From the NCBI RefSeq assembly GCF_945859685.1, contig NC_079149.1, positions 117,277,575-117,341,574 on the forward strand: a stretch of DNA of 64,000 bases, written 5' to 3'. A program made the translations under genes and the position numbers. The notes under the pieces were generated by a model. The model saw only the letters and a program-made list of their open reading frames with translations. It did not search any database and was not told where the DNA came from. The DNA comes from Eupeodes corollae (Eukaryota > Arthropoda > Insecta > Diptera > Syrphidae). Of the stretch, positions 13,043 through 25,003 are shown one piece after another. The first letter of the stretch is position 1, and each line of letters opens with the position of its first letter.

Positions 13043-13362
13043 AACAAAAAAAATCAAATGGGGTGGCGCAGTCCGTTGTGAACCAGGGCCTAGTGACTTA
13101 CAACTCTCAACCATTCCTGTGTGCGAGTACTATTGTCAGGAATGGAAGGGACCTACAATTTAACGCCGAATCCGAACGGCTAGTTTGAGAAAGCACTTTT
13201 TCATGACAAGAATTACTCTTGAAGGATTTGTCAATTCCTCGCAAGAGGCAGTACCCGCGAAAATTATTTTTTTTAAATTAAGGTGGCACAGGCAGGGATT
13301 GAACCCAAGACCCCTTGCATGACAGTCCAACGCACTAACCATCATGCTTCGGGTACTACACA
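13043..13362 (-). repeat. tRNA-derived SINE, best copy
   Basis: Minus strand. The head is tRNA-like: TGGTTAGTGCGTTGG (A-box region, 13327-13341) and GGTTCAATCC (B box, 13296-13305), separated by about 21 bases and followed by CTGCCTGTGCCACC. The body contains AGGATTTGACAAATCC-type DNA, CATGAAAAAGTGCTTTCTC, GTTCGGATTCGGCG and GTAGGTCCCTTCCATTCC. The tail runs CTAGGCCCTGGTTCACAA then CTGCGCCACCCC and an A/T stretch. Box spacing and the pseudo-tRNA head mark it as a Pol III SINE rather than a tRNA gene, since no cloverleaf with anticodon arm can be folded around it. Confidence 0.75.
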
Positions 13363-13699
13363 AATCTAAGAACACCTAATACAAAAAATAAGGGAACAAA
13401 TTCGAATTAATTGAATGAAGGCGGTTGATTGCGTTTTCAGAAATATCTGTTTTGATCATTTTTAAATACTTTTTGAGATAGAGAGATTTGGTTTAGAGGG
13501 AGTCAACTGTCAAATGTTTCCTAAAAAAAAAAAACATTGGACAAGTCTTGCTTTAAAACGAATTCAAGTCAAATGCTGCAAAATGAGATAAGAGGGTATC
13601 AGCCGTTTACTTTTTGAGCATAAATGAATGAAAAGAAAATATTATGCTAAAACTGTGGTGAAGAGATCGGGCCTTAAGGTCTTTTATCTTTTTTTTTGT

Positions 13700-14445
13700 A
13701 AAGAGTGATTTTTTAAAAGCTATAGGAAAGTTTAAAAAAATATAATACAATTCAGAAAAATTCATAAAATCTTTATTTGAATCGATAGTACGGTCCATAT
13801 AATTTAATGTTTGAAGATTGTTTCATGCAAATGTTTCACCTCAAATGGTCCATCCGCTCAGTCCAGTTTTGACATACTCTTTTTTAACATTTCGGCCTGT
13901 ATCTCACAAATAAATGCTTCAATATTGTCTCCCAATGCATCAATTGAAGCTTTAACATATCTCCACAAAAAATAGTGTAAAGGCGTTAAATCGCCCGATC
14001 TAGGCGGCTAATTGACCGGTTCCGAACGTGAAAAAAATGTTCGCCCCTCAATAATTCTATTGTTTCGCGTGCTGTGTAACATGTGGTACCGTCTTGTTGG
14101 AACCACTTGTCATGCAAGTTAAGGTCTTGCATTTTGGGCCAAAAAACTTTTCTGGATGTATTGGTAGCTCTTGGCTGATATTCACTACAAAACCGATAAA
14201 TGAGCTACGTCGCTTGGCGGAAGGATCGTGCGATGAACTTTCTTAACAGAGAACGCATTACGATAATAAAATTGAATAATTTGCAAGTGTTGTTCGTTTG
14301 TAAGACGATTCATGGTTAAATTATAGGCCAAACTGAAAGATGTTTGACAGTGAAACAAAACACGAAACGTGCGTCAACAACGTGTTCAACAATGAAGTTT
14401 GATTTTATTAAAATAATAATTTTATAAAAAAGCCCGATCCTGTTC
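13700..14445 (-). mobile_element. Tc1/mariner-type element with internal deletion
   Basis: The left edge reads AAAGAGTGATTTTTTAAAAG, close to the AAAGGGTGATTTCTTAGA edge of the element at 25004, so it is a terminal repeat. Minus-strand translation gives GTYC-like then QQDGTTCYTARETIELLRG (second catalytic Asp) and a PPRSGDLTPLHYFLWRYVKA block (third). The 5' end matches the start of the 25 kb element (cacgaaac / gtttcactgtcaaac words at about 14340-14375). The transposase N-terminal half, including the first catalytic block, is missing, so the copy is about 0.75 kb against about 1.2 kb for the 25 kb copy without its insert. It cannot move on its own. Confidence 0.7.
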
Positions 14446-16554
14446 TTTAAATCAATTTAAGTTTTACAAAATCAACTTCATTATAATTATTTTTCCAAGC
14501 CATGTCGGTTTTGAAAACGTCACGAGAAAGCGATATCTAACTTCCTGGTTATAAGATGTCTTTTTTCGTGATACAGAAATTTAAATCGAAACTGTTATCG
14601 TGGAACTGTACGTTTTTAATGAAAGTTTAAAAACAAAAGACATGAGAAAAGAGTACCTTCAGTTCAGCGTTTCCAATCTTTCAAGTCTACTGTAAAACTT
14701 GGTACCAAAGTATGTAGATATTCCTTGGAGATTTTCCAAACTGACCTTAAAACTGAAATAAACTGTCTGTTGGCCCATTGTAGTATCTACCACCTCTTTA
14801 TCGTTCTTTTTCTATCCTTTATTACTACCGCTTCTATTTTCATGCACAAAATTATATTCTCCTGATTGTCTACTGGACATAACGTTGAAATCTTTGTACC
14901 CTGTCGCCAAAAGGTCAAACGTTTTTATTACTATACACTTCTTGCACTTGTTTGTATCGTCTGAAATATAATCCACCCCTTGCGCCCGTATTCAACCCCA
15001 TAATTTTGTCTATCTTCCAATAAAAACATAAACAAACGAATTAAAGGCTGCTCTGGAGTGTTGTTCTAGCGAAATTATAGTGTATACTTTCTAAAAGTCC
15101 TGTATGCCAATCAGTTCGAGAACCTTAAACAAAACAACATCACAATCACAATGCCTAAGCCAACAACAACCACCAAACTTTTCGTGCCAGCCACAACAAC
15201 CATAACAACATTCTGCATCCCGTGTATAGTAGAGGCACAAGAGTACAACAAAACATCACTACCTTTTCTATACTAGAAACTTGCCCTCTTGTGTCAAAAC
15301 AAAAACACTAGTTCTTGTATGTTTAAATAAACAAAAATAACAACAACAAAATAAATAACCACCCGCCACCACCAGATGACACTGACACTCACATTCACCA
15401 CATGCCACAGGCCCACAGCTATCACAGCATAGCAAGCGGCAACTCCAGGGCATTATTCTTTCTTTTTCTATACGCGACGCGCACATTCACTTGTTTTTTA
15501 CACACAGGATGGGATTATGGAAAAATGTCCCATTTTTTATTGAAGGGAGAAGAGTACCCGAGAAATTTTTTGAATTCAACTTGTTGGGCGACCATGGATG
15601 TCTGAAGATGCCGCATCCAGATACCATCATCAAGCTGCTACTGCTGCAGCATTCCGCATTCCCGATTTCCAACTTCCAACATAATGCGAACTGCGAACAC
15701 AAAGAATGTGTGTGGTAGGCAGACCTGATGGTTGCTCTTGGCATGTGAAATTGGAGCCCTCTGCGGGCATTGGTAATTGGTATTTTTATGGCTTTCCTAG
15801 GGCCCAGAAAGGGACAACTTATAGGCTCTAGGTAGGCTTGTAAAATAATAAATACAAACAAAAAACTTACATACGCGACATACGGCAAGGGAATAAAAAA
15901 GAACAACAACAATATCAAACAGAACAAAAAATGCACAACAACAATTTTCAACAGTCAAAGGACTGTGGGAATATTCTGGCCGTGGGAATTCCGACAGCGT
16001 TTTCGACATTTTCTTAGGTGTTAGATACCAGGCTACCAGGACATTAAGCAAGGATTAAAATGAATATTTTGTGGGCTGGGATGAAAAAATGTATTTCTGT
16101 TTAGCTGCCTGTGGGAATTCTGGATGCTGTTGGTTGCTGCTGATGATGATGGTGGTGGATTTTTTTGTATTTGCTTCTTTTGGGATTTTATTGTGCTGCT
16201 GAAATGCTGCTTAAATAACATTGGAAACGCCTATAAAGAGATATATTTGAAAGAGGGGTGTTACCAGTCAATTTATGTGTTTAAATGGTTTCTCGCTAGG
16301 GTTTTTAGGTAGGTAAGATACATACGTTAAATTTGCTAACTGAGGTTGGCGGTAGATTCAGCGAATAAGGGCGAGAAGGTTTGATAATTCAACGATATGG
16401 AGCGGGATTATTTTTAACGGCTTATACATAAGTGTTTAATTTAAAATTAATTATGTGGTTGTTAAAATATTAAACTCTTTTAAGACTTGATTTCGTTAAA
16501 CTATTTAGTAAGTTTATTAGGTGTACGTCAATAACTTAAAGTTTCAAACTAAAA
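14446..16554. other. Non-coding DNA, no gene supported
   Basis: Open frames of 62-154 codons on both strands near 15.3-16.3 kb overlap each other in several frames and are rich in Cys, Phe and Leu from T-rich DNA. None shows a domain. The block at 15360-15800 is less AT-rich than its surroundings and may be regulatory, but nothing specific can be named. Confidence 0.35.
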
Positions 16555-16862
16555 GGCTGGTATCACAGTATTCTTTGAAATACGTGTGGCGTGCGTTGAA
16601 TTATCATGGCAGAGGTCTTAGGTTCAATCCCAGCCTGTCCCATCTAAAGTTTTTTTTTTCATGGGTACTGCTATCAATTGAAAAATCAAATCCTCCAAGA
16701 ATAATTCTTGTCATGAAAAGTGCTTTCTCAAAGGCCGTTCGAATTCGGCTTAAAACTGTAGGTCCCCTCCATCCCTGACAACGTTACTCGCACACAGGAA
16801 TGGTTGAAAGTTGTAAGTACTAGGCCCTAGTTCTCAATGGACTGCCGCCCAATTTATTTATT
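16555..16862 (+). repeat. tRNA-derived SINE, plus-strand copy
   Basis: A second good copy of the family. The B box GGTTCAATCC is exact at 16621-16630, followed by CAGCCTGTCCC. The A-box region (GTGGCGTGCGTTGAATT) has diverged. Body words match the 13 kb copy: CTCCAAGAATAATTCTTGTC, GAAAAGTGCTTTCTC, GTTCGAATTCGGC, CTGTAGGTCCC. The tail is CTAGGCCCTAGTTCTCAA then GGACTGCCGCCC and ATTTATTTATTT. Confidence 0.75.
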
Positions 16863-17002
16863 TGTAACAATATTCTTTGGGAACACTTGAACAGTGGATT
16901 ATACAATTTCCTTTTGAACATATATTTCGTCCAATCGGGCCAAAATTGTATTGAAACAAAATTGACAAAAAAACCTTAAAGTTGTTATAAAAAGCACAGC
17001 GA

Positions 17003-20000
17003 TTTTTTTTTTTTTTTTTTTTTTTTATATTATACGCGCACTCAAGGGGATATGAATACCCTTATCATGATAAATCACAGTGCGAGCAATTAAGAAGGGA
17101 GGATAGGATTAGAAAGGAGATACCGATGCACATTGGTTTTGAATGTCTGAATATTGTAATGAGTGGGAAACATTGAGTCTGGTAAAGCATTCCACATTCG
17201 TGTGGTGCGGCTGAAGAAGGAATCTCTGTACTTTACAGTACGTCCGAAATTGGGCTCAAGGGTAAACTGATGAGCATTCCTAGAGGAACGGGTATTACGG
17301 TTGAATTGTTTGAGGGGAGGAATGCAACTGGCTATTTCATTAGAGCATTGTTTATGAAAGTAGCGATAAAATAATGACAGGCATGAAACCTTACGACGGT
17401 GCTCGAGAGATACAAAAGTTTCAGTTAGACAACGGTCACCTATCATTTTTAGAGCTCTCTTTTGAATTCTGTCTAGGAGACTCAAGTAGGTTATAGGAGC
17501 ACCTGCCCAGATATGGGAATTGTACTCGAGTTTCGGACGAATATAGGCTTTATAGATTATAGCCAGATCAGTAGGAGTAAAAAACTTCTTGCACCTTCGA
17601 AGAAAACCTAAACTCTTAGCAGCATTTTTGGCGATGTCAAATATGTGATCACTCCACAACAAGTGGTTTGTAATGCACATACCTAAGACTGAAAGCTGTT
17701 CAGTCTCCTCGATGCAAGTACCACTCATGGATAGTGGCATAGGGGAAAGGTTACGCTTTTGTGACAGTAGACAGCATTGAGTTTTCGAAGCATTAAATTC
17801 TACACGGTTTTTGATTCCCCATTGCACAATGCTGTCAAGATCAGAATTTAATGAGCTCATCATACGCTGCCGTTGGTAGTCCACATCCGAAGAACAAGGA
17901 TGAGAATCTAGAAACGAATATGAAAAGCTGAGGGTACTGTCATCAGCGAAACAATTAAGTGGGTTAGAAGTTTCAGACAAAAGATCATTTATAAAAATAA
18001 GGAAAAGTGTCGGAGACAAAACGGAGCCCTGAGGCACACCAGCGTTTATTTTGTGGATATCAGATTTGAACCCGTCCAAGACTACTTGAATTGAACGGTC
18101 CGAAAGGTAATTTTTAACCCAACGAAGAAGTGATTCATCAATACCAAATGCACGCATTTTCGATAAGAGAGCTTCGTGCCAAACTCTATCAAATGCCTTT
18201 GAAATATCAAGTGCAATAATCTTACTTTCTCCAAAACGATGTAAAGATTTGTTCCACTGTTCGGTGAGATAAACCATGAGATCACCAGTGGATCTATTGC
18301 AACGAAAGCCATACTGCCGGTCATTAAGAAGCTTCCGTTCTTCAAGATATTTCTTAAGCTGAAAATTGATCAGTGTTTCCATGACCTTGGAAAGAAGGGA
18401 CGTAAGTGCAATTGGACGATAGTTAGATGGTGAGGAGGATTCGCCTTTTTTAGGAACAGGCTGGATAAATGCAGTTTTCCATCCACTCGGAAAGAGACCT
18501 GTAGCGTAGGACAGATGGAAAAGTTTACGCAGTGGTTTTGCCAGCGTTGAAGAACACCTCTTCAGAACAATAGCGGGGATACTATCCGGGCCAGCGGATT
18601 TGTGAATGTCAAGATTTTTAAGTACTCTAGTAACTGAACGAGTGCGAAAGAAGATCCGTCCCATAGAATCGTTCACTCTTTCAAGTACAGGCGGAGTCAT
18701 GTCACTCACTGGCAGCATCGAATTAACAGCAAACTGTGCTGCAAGCAAATTGGCTTTATCAATCGCGCTTACGTAGGGAGTGTCATTATAAACGAGCGTA
18801 GGAACTGACGATGACGTAGTGTTGCGCACATTTTTTACAAATGACCAGAAGGTTTTACTACCATTGGGACATTGTAGTATTTTTTGCCGTAATTTCTGGT
18901 CATGCAAAAATTTAATGCGTCGTATATGTCCGTTACAGGTCTTTCTAGCTTGTTTGAACTTATTCCGGTTTTCCTCAGTTGGGTTGGCTTTGTAATTCCG
19001 GAAATTTACATTTTTGATCCTAATAACCTCTTTACAGCTCGAATCAAACCATGAGTTTTCTTTGGGTTTAATAGATTTCACCCTATTCGGGATAAAATTT
19101 CTCATTCCGCAAAGAATTAAGTTTGTAATCATATCTGCGCTGGAATCCACGTCACTATCGAGGAAGCATAGTGACCAGTTAAAGCTCCTGAAGAATTCAT
19201 TGAGACCGTCCCAGTTGGCTTTCTCATATTGCCAAACGGTTCTCGTAGGGGTTTTAACTTTAACTGGCGTTTTTTGGCATGAGAAATTTGCAGATATGAC
19301 ACAATGGTCTGATGTACCTAGAGGCGATAATACACTGACAGTATATTTATTAGGATCAGAAGTAAGAAACAAGTCTAGAGTGTTGGCGGATTGACCTGCA
19401 ACGTCAGGAATCCGAGTTGGCTCGTCAACTAACTGAGTCAAGTGGTTTAACTCAGCAAAAATCTCGACATACCTTCCTTCGGATGTTGTCTGACCAGAAT
19501 AGCGCAGCCACGAAGAATTATGTACATTGAAATCGCCCGTAACAACGATCTCACTGTGCGGAAAATGGGATAAAATTCTCTGGATAGAGTCGGACAGCGC
19601 ATCGAATTCGTTAGAAGTCGAATTATTATCCAGACTTGGGCTACGATATATAAAACAAGTGTGAATGATGCGCCTTTGGACGGTGAATTTAAACCACATA
19701 TAATTAAAATTTGTGTTGGTGCACTGACCATATTGTGGTAGAAGTTGATAGGCAACATCATTCCGTATATATACAGCAAGACCATGGTGAGGAAAGAATA
19801 AAGGCACTAAGCTGTAACCGAAGAGATTAAACTCAGAGTGATCGGTGGTCTCACCAACCTGAGTTTCGCTTAGTGCCAAAACAGCTGGCCTGTTCAAGAC
19901 AGTATGAACGTATGCAGCATTGAAATTTTTTCTAAGCCCACGAATGTTGCTATATTCAACACAAAACTTACCAGTCATCACCTTACACAAAACACAAAAA

Positions 20001-20579
20001 AACCAAAACAAGACAGTTATCTATGAAGTAAATTTGTTTTGGGCACTAAAACTTCTCAGTTACAATTTACCATTAGTGTTATGCCTTAATGGCAAATTAA
20101 AACTGATCCGCTCCTGAACCCCAAAAAAAATTTAACCGCAATTTATCAAGTTATTATTTCGCATAATCCACTACTGCACTGAATATTATGTATATACATA
20201 AGAAGCAGTACATGCAGTGGCTATGCAAAACAATTGTGAGCGAAGGTTAAACGGAGAGGGAGGGGAGCACAAGGGAGACTCGCTGTGTTTATTTTTTTGT
20301 TTTTTTGTTTTAATTTAAATTAATGAAACACTGCACTGAGAATTTTATAAGATTTTTGATTTTTTTCTTTTTTAATTATTGGGCTATTTTTTTTTGTAAG
20401 CACTCGCGGCGCGTTGGTTTATTTTGTTATTTAAGTGATAATTTAAGTTTGAAGGGAGAGCAGTAATTATAAAAGAAAAACTATTGATTTTTCTTTTTTA
20501 TTATTATTTTTTTTTGCTATAAACACAAGAGACTATGTACTACGCTCCCACGCGTGCGCTCACGATGGGATGTAGATCG
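17003..20579 (-). mobile_element. Young LINE (Jockey/CR1-group), apparently complete 3' end, target-site duplicated
   Basis: A 3.6 kb non-LTR retrotransposon on the minus strand. Its 3' end is a 24-base poly(A) (plus-strand T run at 17003-17026). The flanks carry a 10 bp direct repeat, ACAGCGATTT, at 16996-17005 and 20580-20589, the expected target-site duplication, which fixes both edges. It holds one long open reading frame (17090-19978) with endonuclease and reverse transcriptase, and a 5' leader of about 600 bp that is T/A-rich and has no second open frame. The intact frame, clean poly(A) and matching duplication mean a recent insertion. A normal Jockey-type ORF1 (gag-like) is absent, so the copy may be 5' truncated or a one-frame lineage. 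Confidence 0.85.
17090..19978 (-). CDS. LINE endonuclease/reverse transcriptase polyprotein
   Basis: A 962-residue protein from the ATG at 19978 (MTGKFC...); the open frame extends 11 codons further upstream but without another ATG. The N-terminal part is an apurinic-type endonuclease: EYSNIRGL near residue 8, ALSETQ at 35-40 with its catalytic Glu, VTGDFNVHNSSW near 146, and GTSDHC near 220 with the catalytic Asp-His. The reverse transcriptase follows: KSAGPDSIP, SNYRPIALTSLLSKVME, ALDISKAFDRVWH, AGVPQGSVLSPTLF and the catalytic FADD near 676. There is no RNase H domain. This order and the poly(A) tail fit the Jockey/CR1 group, acting by target-primed reverse transcription. No stop or frameshift is seen, so it may be active. 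The exact clade is uncertain. Confidence 0.9.
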   Translation of the reverse strand: MTGKFCVEYSNIRGLRKNFNAAYVHTVLNRPAVLALSETQVGETTDHSEFNLFGYSLVPLFFPHHGLAVYIRNDVAYQLLPQYGQCTNTNFNYMWFKFTVQRRIIHTCFIYRSPSLDNNSTSNEFDALSDSIQRILSHFPHSEIVVTGDFNVHNSSWLRYSGQTTSEGRYVEIFAELNHLTQLVDEPTRIPDVAGQSANTLDLFLTSDPNKYTVSVLSPLGTSDHCVISANFSCQKTPVKVKTPTRTVWQYEKANWDGLNEFFRSFNWSLCFLDSDVDSSADMITNLILCGMRNFIPNRVKSIKPKENSWFDSSCKEVIRIKNVNFRNYKANPTEENRNKFKQARKTCNGHIRRIKFLHDQKLRQKILQCPNGSKTFWSFVKNVRNTTSSSVPTLVYNDTPYVSAIDKANLLAAQFAVNSMLPVSDMTPPVLERVNDSMGRIFFRTRSVTRVLKNLDIHKSAGPDSIPAIVLKRCSSTLAKPLRKLFHLSYATGLFPSGWKTAFIQPVPKKGESSSPSNYRPIALTSLLSKVMETLINFQLKKYLEERKLLNDRQYGFRCNRSTGDLMVYLTEQWNKSLHRFGESKIIALDISKAFDRVWHEALLSKMRAFGIDESLLRWVKNYLSDRSIQVVLDGFKSDIHKINAGVPQGSVLSPTLFLIFINDLLSETSNPLNCFADDSTLSFSYSFLDSHPCSSDVDYQRQRMMSSLNSDLDSIVQWGIKNRVEFNASKTQCCLLSQKRNLSPMPLSMSGTCIEETEQLSVLGMCITNHLLWSDHIFDIAKNAAKSLGFLRRCKKFFTPTDLAIIYKAYIRPKLEYNSHIWAGAPITYLSLLDRIQKRALKMIGDRCLTETFVSLEHRRKVSCLSLFYRYFHKQCSNEIASCIPPLKQFNRNTRSSRNAHQFTLEPNFGRTVKYRDSFFSRTTRMWNALPDSMFPTHYNIQTFKTNVHRYLLSNPILPS

Positions 20580-20589
20580 ACAGCGATTT

Positions 20590-22090
20590 ATAAGTAAAAC
20601 AATATTTTTAAAGAATTTAATGCTAGGTGTGGTAGAACAGGAACATGAAAAGTCGATAGAGCGAGACAGGCGCTTATCTACTTCACTAGTAGCTTTAGTG
20701 CTATATGGGGTTATTGCTCGACGTTTTTCATGTAAATGGGTCAGTAATTTTATAATTTAAGTCCACATTCATTTTCTATCGACCTCTGTTTTACTTATGG
20801 GAGTGAGTTAAAAATCTATAAGAGTATTTTATTGAGCTATAGAACCCACCCAAGTTAATTGTCTTAAACTTAAGCTTCTGAATATCAATGTTGACCTTGT
20901 ATCATCAGTCCTATTTTTTCTGTTAAGCGTTCTTTAGTTGGGATAAAAATAAATGTAATAAATTTCATTAAGCCTAAACGATGATTCATATACATATGCG
21001 GATATAGAATTTAAAACCTTATTTAATTATGATATTTGACCCGTAAAAATTATATAATTTTTAAAAATGAAAAAAATATAATTCAACAACACCTTACATA
21101 CATTTTTTAAATTAACTGCAAAAATGAATAAAATTCTCAACACAAGAAAATTTTCCTGACAGTATTCCAACGAGATCTTTTAATACTTCACAATTTTTTT
21201 TGTTACAGCGACCACTTGAAAGATAACTTATTTGTCAATTTAAAGGGGTCCACAATTGTTTCAAGAAGAAAAGGAAATGTAATTTGTGAAAGTTACAAAT
21301 TTATCAATTCACATTTGTTTAATCCAGCCCAAAAGACAGAGAATATTTTGGTCTAAATCATTCATAAAATCAGACTATGAGCAAAATGTATGTCTTTCAT
21401 CTTAGGCTTGGCATTTAACATTTTGCAGCTGTTTTTGTAATATATTTAGGTAAACATTTTAAAAGTTATTTTGTGAGACTCATGAGAACCATCTAATACT
21501 TTTCTTCAGAATTTAAAACACATTTTTAGGTTGAATTGTGATTATGGACTATGGATAGTTTTGAAATCCTTCAAAACTATTAATTTGTCAAAACATTGGG
21601 AACTACATTACGCGATATTTATGACAGTAAAGAATGTAAAACGGTTAAAGAATGACGATACTAGTACTCCAAGTAAACAAAGTCTAATAGTTTACAAAAA
21701 TAGAAAATAAATGTTAAGAAACACGCCAAGTTCAAAAATAATTCCACAAAACTTTGAAGCACGACATTTTAAAATTCTGTACAATACAATAAAAATGTTT
21801 ATTTTACACTTTTAGAAATTTCTGCAAAATATAAGGCAAACTCTTTTTCGAAAATAAGCGAATAAACAATACAAGTACCCATTTTGAAAATTTCGAAGAC
21901 ACTGTCCGAAACTTGCCTGCTTGCATTTTATTTAAAAAAAAGACGGATGGCTTGAAGAATTAAGACAGAAGTTATTGTTTTTCAATCTGTAATAATCTGT
22001 TGAGAAATCAGTGTTTTCTAAGACAAAATTCGAATTTTTTTTAGTGAAACGAAATATTTTCTGTTAGTTTCTTCATGACATAAAAAATCA
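20590..22090. other. AT-rich intergenic DNA, nothing recognised
   Basis: No exon, transposon domain or clear repeat is visible. Only short frames occur. Confidence 0.4.
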
Positions 22091-22330
22091 TCGTCACCTG
22101 ATATTCCCACCTTTTGAAGCTATGGTGAGTTATTTTTGGGTTTCTGTAAAAACTTTTATAACTTTTGGGATTCTCAGTTCTTTGACATCAATTTAAGTCT
22201 TCAAAACAAAGCAAGTACTGAACATAAATGTTTATCCTCTAAGACTGCACTGCTCTGAATTTCCAATAATAACTTACAACTCTTGCTTATTTTTGGTTGA
22301 ATTGAAATGTTAAAATTGTTCAAAAATTGC
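22091..22330 (+). repeat. Direct repeat, left copy
   Basis: Shares about 200 bp of recognisable order with 22493-22740: 'atcatcgtca', a 'ttttgggtttctg' word, 'tcagttctttgacatcaatt', 'agtcttcaaaacaa', 'aaatgttta.cctct', 'agactgcactgctctgaatt'. The offset is about 403 bp. Identity is moderate, so the duplication is old. No known element was recognised. Confidence 0.5.
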
Positions 22331-22492
22331 AAAGTGCGACCAGTTCAGAAAGTAATCTGCTAAAACATACTTTTCATTAAAAAAATCTATTTGAAGAAAT
22401 GATAAATTTTAAAATCCGCGTTTTCTAGAAAAAATCTAAGCATTTTTTAGTGTGCAAAATTAAAACCTTTATATCAAATTTCATCATTGAAA

Positions 22493-22740
22493 AGCATCAT
22501 CATTTGAACCCCCAGCCGTCTCGTCGATTGCTATGTTTTGGGGTTCCTGCTTAATTTTACACACTCCTTCATAGACGTTCTTTGAGGCTCTCCAGTTCCC
22601 TGACTTTAATTTTAGTCTTCAAAACAATGCCACTGCTGCACAAATGTTTCTCCTCTGAGACTGCACTGCACTGGAATTCCAATTCTTCAAATAGGTTAGA
22701 GTTGCAATATATTGGTTTTAAAATGAGTTGCCCCAATTTG
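22493..22740 (+). repeat. Direct repeat, right copy
   Basis: Partner of 22091-22330, with the matching words 'gcatcatcatttg', 'ttttggggttcctg', 'ccagttccctgactttaatt', 'agtcttcaaaacaa', 'aaatgtttctcctct' and 'agactgcactgcactggaatt'. The minus-strand 74-codon frame across it is probably accidental. Confidence 0.5.
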
Positions 22741-25003
22741 TGATTCTTCATTCCTATTCCATTGGATGCTTCTCCTTGGGCTCTTTTTGGCAAAGCTTAT
22801 ATGTCCTGAATAATTTACCATAAATTCATTCCCTCAAATAAAATCTATCTTCCTAATACGTACTAAGCCAACATCGGTCGTCGAGTCACCTATTAGGAAC
22901 GTCTAAGTTGCTATGTATACCCTACCTGTCTACTCCTTGAAAGTGTTCCCCATCATGGATAGATAATATCTCAAATTGGCTTCACTGAGCGCGCAAGTGC
23001 GTACCTTTTTCCATCTAAAAATAGTGACTGTGACTGCTGCATGTGCTCGTTTTCGATTGCAGAATATAAGTGGAGTGTAATCACAGCATTCCAGGGTAAT
23101 CTGCAATCATAAAGGGGGGTTGCTTTGCTTTCTGGATGTCGAAACGGTGCGGCCGTCGTGGTGTGGCGTGATATGGAGTGCTGTGATGTGCTTCAAGTAC
23201 TCCATGTCGTCCATGGACTCGGCTGGCTGGCTGGCGTGTTCCTGTGCTCTCACATAAAAGGGTGCCACTGCCGTCACTCCGAACCACACATCACCACTCG
23301 CTAGCTGGCCAGCTGCAAAATGTACCTCATACTCTGCCTTCCTATTCCTATACCTGTTTGTTATGCTCGTATCTATTCCCTGTCCGATGGCAATAGACAC
23401 CACCTTAACGTAGAAGGAGAAAGAGTGAAAAGTGGGACTCTTTTTATAAATAGATAACGATGCACATTCGATCGGTAGGTTAGGTATATTGTGATGATGT
23501 GTCTTTGTCTAGGACTAGGAGAGTTTTTCCTGCTGTTCTTCATGGTAGCCTAGTCGAATTTGAGGGAAATCTATTGGCGTCCCCGATTGAGGGCGTTGGA
23601 AAAGCGTTTAACGACTGCGGAAAATTTCAATTGGAAATTCTCCAGCAAAATTTAAAGGGGACTTTTGTGTCCTCCTCTCTCTCTATCCAGATACTTTCGG
23701 TTAAAACTGACTTTCACCAGTCCAAGCCAACGACGTGTCGCGTCGGCCAACGACCAACCCCTTTCGTTCTCCATGGAACTCCATGGAGGAAAACCTAGCT
23801 CCGTCGTTGTGGTTGTGGGAAAAACCAGGATATCGTTAGCTGGTCCTTCCGCATGAAATCCTGTTAGAAATAGGCGGAGTGTTTGTGTAAATGAGGAAAA
23901 GTTATGAAAATTGTTTAGGACTTTATGTATAGATATTAACATGCGTCTGTGTGTGAGCAGTGTATTGTATAGAGTATAGATATGTTATGGCTTATGGAGA
24001 TTTCCGGTTTTTCTATTAAGGGGTGCGTTCTCACATAACACTCACTCTATATAGATCAAATTGCTAGCGAAACATTTGAAAGGTTTTTATAATATCCTAA
24101 AAGGGCGGAGAGTCCTGCCTCCTGCCGGTATGATGTGTTGCGATGCGATGGTTTTGAAAATTTTCCACTTCAGCCCCAAATGAACAATATTTTATTTAGG
24201 GACAATTTGATACGATAAACGATTATAATACGAGTATTTGAAAGAAAACTAAGTCTTTCCCTAGAGAAATGGATATATCTACTTGGATATATACCAAAGA
24301 GAGAGAGCATGCGAGAATTTTAGGGATAAGACTTTTTCTCCCAGACATCATCGCATCATAGGAGACCAGAACATTATAGAATCTTAGAAAAGTTCTTCAT
24401 AATATATATCAGTAGGTACACCCAATCCAGGTTGAGTTTGTTCTTTTTCTATCCATTGCCATTCGACATTGATGATGCACTTCTTCTTTGTGCAAAATTT
24501 AACATGCGAGTAGGACGGTGGATGCTATAGCCTTCGAGCTAGATATGAACCAATCCAAACCTAGGCCAACACCAAGAGATGAGTAATCTGCTTCTAGTTC
24601 CTGCTCAATGCTGATACAAGAAGTATATTCTGAAAATGAGTTATTCTATAGTCAGTTGCAGAATTTTTGGAAGATGCAGGTCTTATAAGATCATGATAGC
24701 CCAACACAAACTTTGTGAGCAAAAAAATAATTTTTATTATTTTTATTTAAATTTGCAGATAAGGTTTGGAAAGAGGATCAAAGGTAGGGCAGAAAATTTG
24801 CAATGTTCGTCTATTAGAATAGTAAGTGGTTAGCCAAAATGAATTGTCCTTACACAAAAATTTCTTGGAAAAGATGTATTCGTGTTGGATTGGCTTTAGG
24901 GTACCCATTTGGTTTTATGAAATGGGTTAGTACTTATTCCCTCTTAGAAAATGATAACAGCAGTCATTTTTGTTTTACTTCATTTCAGTTTGAACTTTAT
25001 ATA
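22741..25003. other. Non-coding DNA, no gene supported
   Basis: Two overlapping minus-strand frames (23081-23403) and both-strand frames at 23499-23942 are mutual shadows with no domain. The GC-richer stretch 23100-23420 may be regulatory. No splice-supported exon was found. Confidence 0.35.

Noticed and set aside
13285..13362. tRNA gene
   Set aside because: A and B boxes are present but the anticodon arm does not fold and the unit continues into a shared body seen in three other places, so it is a SINE head.
15487..15951. 154-codon minus-strand frame
   Set aside because: Composition is Cys/Phe/Leu-rich from low-complexity DNA, plus-strand frames overlap it, and no domain or splice context is visible.
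23081..23403. Two overlapping minus-strand frames of 68 and 98 codons
   Set aside because: Two frames of the same GC-richer stretch, no domain, no start context.
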